Source: Thioploca ingrica (GTDB lineage: Bacteria > Pseudomonadota > Gammaproteobacteria > Beggiatoales > Beggiatoaceae). Taken from it: a stretch of 64,000 nt of DNA. Made by a program: the position numbers and the translations under genes. The notes below the pieces were generated by a model that saw nothing but the letters and a program-made list of their open reading frames with translations, was not told the DNA's origin and made no database searches. Shown here in pieces: positions 44,306-51,849 of this stretch; position 1 is the stretch's first letter; the number at the start of each line of letters is the position of its first letter. The stretch spans positions 2,728,001 through 2,792,000 of the forward strand of contig AP014633.1 of assembly GCA_000828835.1 (NCBI GenBank), in the 5' to 3' direction.

Positions 44306-45202
44306 ATGACTAAACAATACTCCTTTTACCCCGGTTGTTCTTCACAAAAACTGGCTTCTTCTTACAACCAGTTACGTTCAACACAGAGCATCTGTGAAGT
44401 CTTGGGTATTCAACTCAATGAAATTCCCGATTGGAACTGTTGTTCGGCTTCAATCGGTTATGCGGGTGGTGGTGAATTACCGCGATTAACTTTATCGGCA
44501 CGTAATCTAGCACTCTCGGAACAAAAACATCCGGGTCAAGATTTTGTAGCTACTTGTGCCGCTTGTTGGCTATCTTCCCGTGAAGCCAATGATCGTCTCA
44601 ATGAAGACAAGCAATTAAAAACAGAAGCGAATGAAGCCTTAAAAGAAGCTAATTTAACCTTCAAAGGTGAGAAAAAAGTTCGCCATATGGTCGAAGTTCT
44701 CATCGAAGACATTGGCTACGAAGAAATGGCTAAGCACGTGAAAAAGCCGCTAAAGGGTCTTAAAATCGCGGGCTATGTGGGTTGTCAAACCAATCGTCCT
44801 TTTGGGATTGCCGGCGAATCCCTTGAAAACCCAGTTTACCTAGACAAAATGATAGCAGCATTAGGCGCCGAACCAGTTGAAAATTATGACAAAAAAGTTT
44901 CTTGCTGTGGCGGTGCGTTAATGTTTTCTGAGCCAGAAAAAAGCCAAGCTTTGGTAAAAGATATCATTCAAGCCGCTTACGACGGTGGAGCCGATATGAT
45001 CGTCACCCCGTGTCCGGTTTGTCAAATGAATACCGAAGTTTATCAAGAACATATTAATCAAAAATATGGCACCAAATTCAATTTACCTTCAGTTTATTAC
45101 AGCACGTTAATGAGTGTTGCTTATGGTAAAAGTGCCAAAGAAGCGGCTTTAGATGGTCAAATCATCAAAGCGAAAAAGTTAGCGGAAATTGCGGCAAAGT
45201 AG
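44306..45202 (+). CDS. hdrB: HdrB-like CCG-domain subunit
   Basis: 298 residues with the HdrB layout of two cysteine-rich CCG domains: YPGCSSQKL, DWNCCSASIGY, ATCAACWLSS in the first; GYVGCQTNRPFG, VSCCGGALM, TPCPVCQMN in the second. These bind the noncubane [4Fe-4S] clusters of heterodisulfide reductase. Start ATG 44306 with TAAGGAGA 10 bases upstream. The last gene of the operon is followed by a strong palindrome at 45211-45251. Confidence 0.93.
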   Translation: MTKQYSFYPGCSSQKLASSYNQLRSTQSICEVLGIQLNEIPDWNCCSASIGYAGGGELPRLTLSARNLALSEQKHPGQDFVATCAACWLSSREANDRLNEDKQLKTEANEALKEANLTFKGEKKVRHMVEVLIEDIGYEEMAKHVKKPLKGLKIAGYVGCQTNRPFGIAGESLENPVYLDKMIAALGAEPVENYDKKVSCCGGALMFSEPEKSQALVKDIIQAAYDGGADMIVTPCPVCQMNTEVYQEHINQKYGTKFNLPSVYYSTLMSVAYGKSAKEAALDGQIIKAKKLAEIAAK

Positions 45203-45210
45203 TTAAATTT

Positions 45211-45251
45211 CACGTAGGTTGGGCTGAACAAAGTCAATTCCAACCTACGTG
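45211..45251. terminator. Palindrome after hdrB, likely bidirectional terminator
   Basis: A perfect 12-base stem (cacgtaggttgg / ccaacctacgtg) around a 17-base loop, between the convergent genes hdrB and the secreted protein at 45288-45956. There is no long T-run, so the factor-independent strength is uncertain. The arms are the same gtaggttgg/ccaacctac seen in dispersed repeats, so it may be a repeat reused as terminator. Confidence 0.55.
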
Positions 45252-45287
45252 CTCAAATTTAACGACTCCAACATATAAGGGTAATTT

Positions 45288-45956
45288 CTATTGACTACAT
45301 GCGCTAATGTCTTCAGGTTTGACAGTAGCAGAATCTATAAAATTCCAATACTCTGTGGTTTGATTTTGGGAATCAACATCCTGTAACAAATAACAGTAGG
45401 TTGTTCCGGCTTTTACATCGTAATCGACATAGAAATAACGGTTACCTTCTGTGTCACTACCACTACTATCAAATAAAATTGGTTTATCGTGAGGTTTATT
45501 GAGTAAGGTAATGTTTGTATAGTCCTCAACCCGTAACGAACATTTCCCATTGACCGGGTTACCTCGCCAAAGGTAGAAACCCAAACTATCCGGCTCAGCA
45601 ACAGTTTGCCATTCTATCAAGACACGGTTTTTTATGGCAGTACTTTTAAAGGAGCTAAGGGTGACAATTAAAGGAAGTGGACACAACTTACCATCATATT
45701 CTAAGTCTGTACATTTCATATTATTAAACCATTTATAATGATCATTTATATTACCGCCTACCGGTTCTTTCACCTTTTTTTTACAACTCTCTTCGTCAGG
45801 AAGATATTGATAACAAGCAGTTGCTTTCAGTCCCTGACTTTTATCACCAATTGCACAGCAACCCATTCCTTGAACAGTCGTTGTAGTAAAACTATATAGA
45901 ACAAAAGACAGGGGAGCTATAACTTTTATAGCTATTTTTTCGTAAGTATTACTCAT
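45288..45956 (-). CDS. Secreted protein with FnIII-like domain
   Basis: 222 residues. A hydrophobic N-terminal signal (VIAPLSFVLYSFTTTTVQGM) is followed by a Cys-rich part (CCAIGDKSQGLKATACYQYL, ESCKKK). A fibronectin-III-like module follows (VTLSSFKSTAIKNRVLIEWQ, PDSLGFYLWRG, ... YFYVDYDVKAGTTYCYLLQD). The E-W-Q-T...D..GF.LWR pattern is common in extracellular repeats of large sulfur bacteria and other gammaproteobacteria. Extracellular or periplasmic; no enzymatic motif seen. Confidence 0.7.
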   Translation of the reverse strand: MSNTYEKIAIKVIAPLSFVLYSFTTTTVQGMGCCAIGDKSQGLKATACYQYLPDEESCKKKVKEPVGGNINDHYKWFNNMKCTDLEYDGKLCPLPLIVTLSSFKSTAIKNRVLIEWQTVAEPDSLGFYLWRGNPVNGKCSLRVEDYTNITLLNKPHDKPILFDSSGSDTEGNRYFYVDYDVKAGTTYCYLLQDVDSQNQTTEYWNFIDSATVKPEDISACSQ

Positions 45957-46064
45957 GAATTTTTCTCTTATTGCTTAACTCTAAACACTTAAATAAGATA
46001 AATAGTAATCTTTAAATAATCTACCCAATCACACTAGGAATTTAACCCATATTGGGATACTTTT

Positions 46065-46466
46065 ATGAAAGTAAATGAAAAAATTAAGTTTTTACGTCAA
46101 TTTAAAGGTTGGTCGCAAGAAGAGGTAGCAAACAAACTAAACATGTCTTTGAATGGGTATGGTAGTATTGAGCGGGGAGAGACCGATGTGCCATTATCTC
46201 GACTTGAACAGATTGCCAGTGTTTTTAATATGGATCTAGTTGAATTGTTTGATCTGAATGAAAAGACGATATTTAACTTATCGTGTACTCAGAATAAAAG
46301 TAATTGGTATATTGGCTCAACCTCTACTCAATATCTGGAGTTAAAGTATGAACTTGAAAAACAAGTATTGATTAACAAACAAAAAGATAAAGAAAATGCT
46401 TTACTCAAGGAACAAATTGCTTGTTTGAGAGAAATTATTGAATCAATGAAAAACAAGCCCGCGTAG
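46065..46466 (+). CDS. Xre-family transcriptional regulator with coiled coil
   Basis: 133 residues. An N-terminal HTH_3 domain (IKFLRQFKGWSQEEVANKLN, then MSLNGYGSIERGETDVPLSR) is followed by a helical tail (YELEKQVLINKQKDKENALL, KEQIACLREIIE) likely to dimerise. It binds DNA; target unknown. Divergent from the secreted-protein gene (109-base gap), so it could control it or itself. Confidence 0.85.
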   Translation: MKVNEKIKFLRQFKGWSQEEVANKLNMSLNGYGSIERGETDVPLSRLEQIASVFNMDLVELFDLNEKTIFNLSCTQNKSNWYIGSTSTQYLELKYELEKQVLINKQKDKENALLKEQIACLREIIESMKNKPA

Positions 46467-46470
46467 GATC

Positions 46471-46547
46471 AATGCCATTAAGTTAAGGATTCCCCCCTTT
46501 TTCAAAGGGGGAAGTAAAATGTCTTAACTTAATGGCATTGCCGCGTA
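46471..46547. repeat. Inverted repeat caatgccattaagttaag ... complement
   Basis: The left arm caatgccattaagttaag (46470-46487) and the right arm cttaacttaatggcattg enclose a second small palindrome (cccccctttttcaaaggggg). The same cttaacttaatggcattg ends the repeat near 31175. Followed by the gtaggatgcgttgagg-type repeat up to about 46640. A miniature element by structure. Confidence 0.7.
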
Positions 46548-46734
46548 GGATGCGTTGAGGAATGAAGCGCATCATTTTGTGGTATCACCATTAATGATGC
46601 ACTTCGCTAGCTTAGCGCATTCTACGAGTTCTAATCAAACAAATTATCCTTTAATTCGTAGGATGAGTAGAACGTAGCGAAACCTATCGGAATATGATAG
46701 TTTAAGGTAAGACATCGACACTGGGAAAATATGA

Positions 46735-47019
46735 TTGGCAAACCTGACCAAATATTACAACTGGAATCCAGAAAAAAATCAAAAACTCAAAAGTGAACGA
46801 GCCATTTCTTTTGAAAAAATTGTATATCATATTCAACAGGGTAATGAAGTAGACATTCTTGAGCATCCTAACCGAGAACGTTATCAAAATCAGAAAATAG
46901 CGGTGGTTGTTATTAATGATTATGCCTATTTACTTCCCTTTGTAGAAACTGAAACCGAAATTTTTCTCAAAACAATTATTCCCCGTCGCAAGGCAACCAA
47001 AAAATATTTAGGAAAATAA
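46735..47019 (+). CDS. Small toxin-like protein (BrnT-like, tentative)
   Basis: 94 residues starting with TTG 46735. The pattern YNWNPEKNQKLKSERAISFE then IVYHIQQGNEVDILEHPN and IAVVVINDYAYLLPFVETET resembles BrnT/DUF4258-type toxins (W.P.KN..L..ER.ISFE). A basic C-terminus IIPRRKATKKYLGK. It is followed after 2 bases by a CopG-like gene. Toxin role inferred from context. Confidence 0.65.
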   Translation: MANLTKYYNWNPEKNQKLKSERAISFEKIVYHIQQGNEVDILEHPNRERYQNQKIAVVVINDYAYLLPFVETETEIFLKTIIPRRKATKKYLGK

Positions 47020-47021
47020 TT

Positions 47022-47303
47022 ATGGAGAAATTAGATAAAGAAGAACTTGATATCCTAAACTCATTTGAGCGTGATGAGTGGCAATCGGTACAGAATAAAA
47101 ACAATGAATTTATGAACCATCAGCAGTATGCGACAGCAACTTTGCAGCCAGATCAGCGAGTTGATATTTATCTTTCCATTCATGATTTGAAGGCGTTACA
47201 ACAACATGCTGTAGCAGAAGGATTATCTTACCAGGCTTTAGCTACCCATATTCTTCACAAATATCTCTCTGGTTCATTGGTGGAGAAACACAATCTAGGA
47301 TAG
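47022..47303 (+). CDS. Antitoxin of the BrnT-like pair
   Basis: 93 residues. It begins MEKLDKEELDILNSFERDEW and ends in a ribbon-helix-helix-like region (QRVDIYLSIHDLKALQQHAV, AEGLSYQALATHILHKYLSG), a layout widespread among CopG/BrnA-type antitoxins. Two bases separate it from the toxin stop, so the two are one transcript. Confidence 0.72.
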   Translation: MEKLDKEELDILNSFERDEWQSVQNKNNEFMNHQQYATATLQPDQRVDIYLSIHDLKALQQHAVAEGLSYQALATHILHKYLSGSLVEKHNLG

Positions 47304-47582
47304 ATTGCTCGCTACCAAGCTCCGCTTAGTAGTGTCTGTTCAGGAAGCTTTGCTTCTCGTATTTCGTCAAGCAGAGTTTGACTGGTAGGCGTTACTAGGT
47401 GGAATTTGATAACGAGAGAAAAAGTGTGACGCAAAAGCGTCACGATAGAAATTCCTAACGAGACGTTGGGAACGAGAAAAAGTTAATCTTTCCATTGAAT
47501 CATAAGGTGGGTAATAAAAACACGTTCCCATACTTGGCTACCTGGTTACACCTATCCGTTTTACGCACTATAAATTAGCCAT

Positions 47583-47670
47583 GTAGGTTGGGTTAGCGTA
47601 GCGTAACCCAACCATTCATTGATATTACTGTTGGGTTACGGCGCCAAAACCCGCGCCTAACCCAACCTAC
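47583..47670. repeat. Inverted gtaggttgggtta repeats
   Basis: A small palindrome gttgggttagcg-tagcgtaacccaac (47586-47612) and a larger one ending cctaacccaacctac (47656-47670) share the gtaggttggg / cccaacctac motif found throughout the window (45211, 50691). Intergenic repeat family. Confidence 0.65.
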
Positions 47671-47802
47671 AAGGTGGGTAACCGGGTTTATCGTTGCTCA
47701 CCAAACCCCAAACATCACAGCTAGGTAGGGTGCGTTAGCGTGACGTAACGCACCGTTGCTTAATTAACTATGTCAGTAAAAATTTCCAGTTAGGCTTAAC
47801 TA

Positions 47803-48060
47803 ATACCCCATACTTTCTGATAAAGCACTTCCACCGGACAACGTAATCCCACACTCACTAACTCCAACACTTCACCACGCCTAACGCTGTGCTGCTGCCA
47901 TTGCCCAGCTTTCTGGCGAAAATAGCACGAGTAGAAAAACCCAGCTTGGTCCTAATTCACCAGTATGTTCTTGTACAAAAATGCTGCCGGTCCGCATTTT
48001 CATCTCAATGACTTTGTAGCCATATTGACTTGGATGCTTTGTTATCAAAGCGTTGAGGTT
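47803..48060 (-). pseudogene. Decayed gene fragment, possibly endonuclease-like
   Basis: The minus strand reads HPSQYGYKVIEMKMRTGSIF then VQEHTGELGPSWVF, and after a frame shift YSCYFRQKAGQWQQHSVRRG and EVLELVSVGLRCPVEVLYQK, ending VWGIS before a stop at 47803. The GE.L.L.S.GL pattern recalls the C-terminus of Uma2-type (DUF820) putative endonucleases, but I am not sure. No start codon in frame. Confidence 0.35.
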
Positions 48061-48541
48061 AACTTCTCTTAAGTCGCTCGTTGTGGTACCTACTTAGGTA
48101 GGTTTACTGTAGTTGGCTTTTATCTAAGAAAGTTTGATTGGGAGTGACTCCTTTCCCATCTCACCCATTTATTCCTCCCCAAGACCAATCGGCAATGGAT
48201 TGCTAACCTCTGCTTCGATTGAGAATAAAAAACTGATTGATCATAACACAGAATGGTGAGCAAGGTGATTTTATTCTTAATGGTAGTATTTCCACTTTCT
48301 GCCACTGTCACTTTGAGAGCGTAACAAAGCCACTAGAGAAGATTACTTTTGGTAAAATGATTGCGCTTGAAATTTTTCCAATAAGGCTTATATAACTGCT
48401 TGACTTAGGATTTTAGTCACTTTTAGTTTAATCATCAAAATAGATTCAAAATGCTTCAATTCGGTCGTTTATTTCGCTGAATTTGACTGAAAAATGAGAA
48501 CGTAGAAATTCATTAGGAACTAAATTATTAGGAGAACCGGT

Positions 48542-48985
48542 ATGAGAATCACTCATTATGAACCCTGGGGGTTACTCAATCAGTTGTACAAAGATCTTGA
48601 AAAAGTCTATTCCCAACCAGGCAATTCAACGGATGAAGACACTACCGTCGCAACCAGTGCGTGGGTACCGGCGGTTGATATCAAAGAAGATGAACAACGC
48701 TTTGTTATTCATGCCGATATTCCCGGAGTTGATCTTCAAGAGATTGAAATAACAATGGAATCTGGGATATTGACTATCAAAGGCGAACGGCAAACCGAAA
48801 GCCAAGAGGAACGTAAAAACTATAAGCGTATGGAACGTGCTCGTGGTACTTTCTACCGTCGTTTTAGCTTGCCGGATACCGCCGATGCAGAAAAAATTAC
48901 GGCCACCGGCAAACAAGGTGTACTTGAAATCATTATTCCTAAACGATCAATTGCTCAATCTCGTAAAATTAATGTGGAATGTTGA
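48542..48985 (+). CDS. Small heat-shock protein Hsp20 (alpha-crystallin)
   Basis: 147 residues. The alpha-crystallin domain runs from VPAVDIKEDEQRFVIHADIP (about residue 42) through GILTIKGERQ and FYRRFSLPDTADAEKITATG to GVLEIIIPK. The Leu-Pro and the C-terminal basic tail are typical of class A bacterial sHsps. ATP-independent holdase in the cytoplasm. AGGAGAACCGGT precedes the ATG. It sits 155 bases before a CbpA-type co-chaperone gene on the same strand. Confidence 0.95.
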   Translation: MRITHYEPWGLLNQLYKDLEKVYSQPGNSTDEDTTVATSAWVPAVDIKEDEQRFVIHADIPGVDLQEIEITMESGILTIKGERQTESQEERKNYKRMERARGTFYRRFSLPDTADAEKITATGKQGVLEIIIPKRSIAQSRKINVEC

Positions 48986-48992
48986 AAAAGTA

Positions 48993-49012
48993 CCCCGGCA
49001 GTTTTGCCGGGG
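48993..49012 (+). terminator. Hairpin between hsp20 and the DnaJ-type gene
   Basis: ccccggca-gttt-tgccgggg, a perfect 8-base stem directly after the hsp20 stop. No T-run follows, so it may be an RNA-stabilising or partial-termination hairpin rather than a full terminator. Confidence 0.5.
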
Positions 49013-49140
49013 AATAGAAAAGGTTAAGTTATATCACTTTTTTAGACTAACTCGTCTTCTCATCTTTGCCTTCTTCAAAGCTAACTTTTTCACTGTTGGG
49101 ATTTACCGATAGAGAGTGAATAATCGATCAGAGGTGAAAG

Positions 49141-50094
49141 ATGCAATACAAGGATTATTATAAAATTTTAGGTGTTTCTCGAGCGGCCTCTGCGGATGAA
49201 ATTAAACGCGCTTATCGTCGATTAGCACACCGCTATCATCCGGATGTGAGTAAACAACCGAATGCAGAACAACACTTTAAAGAAGTCGGTGAAGCTTATG
49301 AAGTACTAAAAGATCAGCAAAAACGGGCTGCCTATGATCAATTGGGCACACAATGGCAAGCGGGACAAGATTTTCAACCGCCACCCGGTTGGCAGAGTGG
49401 TTTTGACTTCACGGATGATAGCGTTAGTCATACTTATTCTTTTGATTTTAGCGATTTTTTTTCAACACTTTTTCGGAGTGGATCACAATCAACTCGTTAT
49501 AATGATCAGCCTCATTCCTTTCAGGTTCAAGGTGAAGATCAACAGGCTAAAATGGTTATCACCTTAGAAGAAGCCTACCATGGCGCAACGCGTTCAGTTC
49601 AATTACAAATACCAATAACTCACGGGAAAGGAATGGCGCAAACGAAAACCCGAGCTTTAAACATTAAAATTCCAGCGGGTGTTATCCGCGGTCAAAAAAT
49701 CCGCTTAGCTGAACAAGGATTGGAGGGAATAGGAGGGGCAGCGAATGGAGATTTATATCTCGAAATCGAATTTCAGCCCCATCAGCTTTTCCGTGCCGAG
49801 GGTCGAGATATTTATTTGACTTTGCCCATTACCCCTTGGGAATCAGCGTTAGGTAGTACCATCGCCATACCGACTTTAGGTGGTCAGGTAGAGCTAAAAA
49901 TTCCGGCCGGTTCCCAATCGGGACAACAATTACGCCTTAAAGGACGAGGATTACCCGGTCACCCAGCCGGAGATCAATACATTATCTTGCAACTGGTTAC
50001 ACCGCCAGCGCATTCAGAAACAGAACGTGCGTTCTATTATAACATGGCGGAAAAATTCGCCTTTAATCCACGTCTAGATTTGATGAAGAAATAA
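49141..50094 (+). CDS. cbpA: CbpA-type DnaJ co-chaperone
   Basis: 317 residues. The J-domain ([35 protein letters not shown] with the HPD motif) is followed by a G/F-poor linker and two DnaJ C-terminal substrate-binding domains ([38 protein letters not shown]). The cysteine-rich zinc region of DnaJ is absent, which defines CbpA. It stimulates DnaK ATPase. Start ATG 49141 after AGAGGTGAAAG. Confidence 0.93.
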   Translation: MQYKDYYKILGVSRAASADEIKRAYRRLAHRYHPDVSKQPNAEQHFKEVGEAYEVLKDQQKRAAYDQLGTQWQAGQDFQPPPGWQSGFDFTDDSVSHTYSFDFSDFFSTLFRSGSQSTRYNDQPHSFQVQGEDQQAKMVITLEEAYHGATRSVQLQIPITHGKGMAQTKTRALNIKIPAGVIRGQKIRLAEQGLEGIGGAANGDLYLEIEFQPHQLFRAEGRDIYLTLPITPWESALGSTIAIPTLGGQVELKIPAGSQSGQQLRLKGRGLPGHPAGDQYIILQLVTPPAHSETERAFYYNMAEKFAFNPRLDLMKK

Positions 50095-50129
50095 TGTAAG
50101 TCGGCAATCTTTCACCGACACTTATTTAG

Positions 50130-50196
50130 CAGTTTTTTGTTGAGTTTCGCTTTGCTCCACTCAACCGACGAATTATGAACTTAATTCAAAGTTAAG
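50130..50196. repeat. Direct repeat, copy 1 (cagttttttgttg...)
   Basis: A 65-base stretch from cagttttttgttgagtttcg to gaattatgaacttaattcaa, repeated with about a dozen differences at 50691-50756. Inside each is a small palindrome (gttgggtttcgc...gcgctacccaac in copy 2). It overlaps the start of the gtagggcgggaatcc repeat at 50196. Confidence 0.75.
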
Positions 50197-50271
50197 TAGG
50201 GCGGGAATCCTTTCCCGCCATTGTTAGTGTTGAATTTTTAATAATATCGGCAAAGAGATTGCTTGCTAACG
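50196..50271. repeat. Dispersed GTAGGGYGGGAATCC repeat
   Basis: gtagggcgggaatcctttcc at the left, with a degenerate right end (gagattgcttgctaac). Third clear copy of the family at 32378 and 39854; the part after the first 25 bases has the same layout as the 39854 copy. Confidence 0.65.
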
Positions 50272-50326
50272 GGATCGAGCCAAGTTGGTTTGGTTGGACA
50301 CGCGCAGCAATGTTCGACCTATTTGT

Positions 50327-50479
50327 TTATCTTTTCCCACCTTTTCTACCTTGATTCGGGTTCATCTGCTTGCCACGATTACCTTGATTCTGGTCGTATT
50401 GCCGGTTAGTTCCAGGTGTTCCTTTATTAGGATTTTGTATGTTGGATTGATTATCCGAAGGCTTGATTTTATCAGACAT
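50327..50479 (-). CDS. Small Gly/Asn/Gln-rich protein, 50 residues
   Basis: Reads MSDKIKPSDNQSNIQNPNKG, then TPGTNRQYDQNQGNRGKQMN and PNQGRKGGKR before TAA. It has a proper AAGGAAA ribosome site 6 bases before the ATG and a composition (N, Q, G, K, R; no hydrophobic core) unlike random translation. Intrinsically disordered and basic; similar tiny proteins occur in many gammaproteobacteria with unknown role. The overlapping open stretch on the other strand (50285-50524) looks like its shadow. Confidence 0.65.
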   Translation of the reverse strand: MSDKIKPSDNQSNIQNPNKGTPGTNRQYDQNQGNRGKQMNPNQGRKGGKR

Positions 50480-50976
50480 TTCAGTTTCCTTTTAACCGTT
50501 GTTGAACCCAAGATTAGGCTATGAAAACGAGTTTTTCATTGCCTAACTATTATTAGGCATCTTAAATCATGCCATCGATTACGTTATGCAATAATAAAGC
50601 CAAGTATAATAATTTTATGCACTATCAGCGTTTGCAAGTGTTTGAATGGTGCGTGGGACGCACCCTACATTGCTACCAAGTTGTTGGACTCAGTTTTTTG
50701 TTGGGTTTCGCTTCGCGCTACCCAACCTACGAATTATGAGCTTGATTTAAAGTAAGTTAGCCGTATCGGTGAAAATAAATTCAATGGCTCTTTCAATAAT
50801 ATCTCTATCAATGGTTTGAATAAATTAAAAACAGTATAAAGTTCTTGATCGTCAGTGAAAATCTAAATACCATGCTAAGAAGACAAATGGTTATCGAATA
50901 CGCGCAAATCGATTGAGTATGATTTGAAAAGAATATCTTCCCGGAATTAACAATAATTGGAGATTGAATTCATTGA
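50480..50976. other. Intergenic region with repeats
   Basis: About 500 bases without a gene. It includes a gcctaac-tatta-ttaggc hairpin (50541-50557), a ggtgcgtgggacgcacc palindrome (50648-50664) and the second copy of the cagttttttgttg direct repeat (50691-50756). The final 150 bases before apaH are AT-rich. Confidence 0.55.
50691..50756. repeat. Direct repeat, copy 2 (cagttttttgttg...)
   Basis: Second copy of the 50130-50196 repeat; cagttttttgttgggtttcg at the start and gaattatgagcttgatttaa near the end. The internal palindrome ttgggtttcgcttcgcgctacccaa is better preserved here. Confidence 0.75.
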
Positions 50977-51819
50977 ATGGCAACATATGTGATTGGCGAT
51001 ATACAAGGTTGTTATACTGAGCTACAACAGTTACTTGAACTGGTTCAGTTTGATCCGAGCCAGGATGTACTTTGGTGCACGGGTGATTTAGTCAATCGGG
51101 GACCGCATTCATTAGAGGTATTAAGATTTTTCAAGCAGTTAAAAGAACGTGCGGTGGTGGTGTTAGGCAATCATGATTTACACTTACTGGCAGTCGCTTA
51201 TGGTAACGAGGATTATTTGCATCCGCAGGATACTTTATTACCCATTTTGCAAGCAGCCGATGGTGAGGAATTAATTAATTGGTTATGTCATCGTCCGGTG
51301 CTGCACCACGACGCTCAGCTTGGGTTTACTTTAATTCATGCCGGCTTACCGCCACAATGGAATTTAGCGCAAGCGACTCAATATGCCCATGAACTGGAAA
51401 CCACTTTGCGTGGTTCGCAATGCCAAACCTATTTTGCCCATCTTTATGGTGATAAACCTAAGCAATGGTCTGAAGAATTGACTGGTTGGGAGCGATTACG
51501 ATTTATTACCAATTGTTTTACTCGCTTGCGTTATTGCAGTGCTGAGGGTAAATTGGCTTTAAAAAATAAACGAGCACCACAGTTAAAAAATAATACGCTC
51601 CCCGAAGATAAACCGTGGTTTTTATGGGAACATCGTGCTAGTCGTGATCTGCGAATCGTTTTTGGACATTGGGCAACGCTGGGTTATTATGCTGATAATG
51701 GCGTATATGCTTTGGATACGGGTTGTGTTTGGGGTGGTGCTTTAACAGCGCTACGTTTAGAAGACGAACAAATTTTTCGCATTTCTTGTTCAGGTGCCTG
51801 TAATCCGGCTGAAGTTTAA
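50977..51819 (+). CDS. apaH: Diadenosine tetraphosphatase, symmetrical
   Basis: 280 residues. Metallophosphatase motifs: YVIGDIQGCYTELQQLLEL (GD-x-G variant GDIQG), WCTGDLVNRGPHSLEVLR (GDxVxRGP) and VVVLGNHDLHLLAVAYG (GNHD), then LIHAGLPPQW and FGHWATLGYY. It hydrolyses Ap4A to two ADP. The last residues (RISCSGACNPAEV) are a usual tail. glnE starts about 30 bases downstream on the same strand. Confidence 0.96.
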   Translation: MATYVIGDIQGCYTELQQLLELVQFDPSQDVLWCTGDLVNRGPHSLEVLRFFKQLKERAVVVLGNHDLHLLAVAYGNEDYLHPQDTLLPILQAADGEELINWLCHRPVLHHDAQLGFTLIHAGLPPQWNLAQATQYAHELETTLRGSQCQTYFAHLYGDKPKQWSEELTGWERLRFITNCFTRLRYCSAEGKLALKNKRAPQLKNNTLPEDKPWFLWEHRASRDLRIVFGHWATLGYYADNGVYALDTGCVWGGALTALRLEDEQIFRISCSGACNPAEV

Positions 51820-51849
51820 TCATCATTTTGCTGAAAAATTTTGTCTACC

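Larger units (their letters stand above)
47304..48541. other. Repeat-rich region without intact genes
   Basis: 1.2 kb with no convincing complete gene. It contains inverted gtaggttggg/cccaacctac repeats (47583-47613 and 47630-47670), a gtagggtgcgttagcg...taacgcacc palindrome (47725-47754), a pseudogene remnant on the minus strand (47803-48060) and a degenerate copy of the gtagggYgggaatcc repeat (48137-48210). The last 150 bases before hsp20 are AT-rich and probably carry its promoter. Confidence 0.6.

Noticed and set aside
48120..48311. 63-codon minus-strand frame.
   Set aside because: Overlaps a degenerate dispersed repeat; no motif or ribosome site.
48361..48420. cttgaa-type box considered as a sigma-32 promoter for hsp20.
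   Set aside because: No matching cccat-type -10 sequence at the right distance; a promoter is likely there but cannot be placed.
50285..50524. 79-codon frame on the plus strand.
   Set aside because: Opposite to the better supported small gene at 50327-50479; lacks ribosome site and sensible composition.
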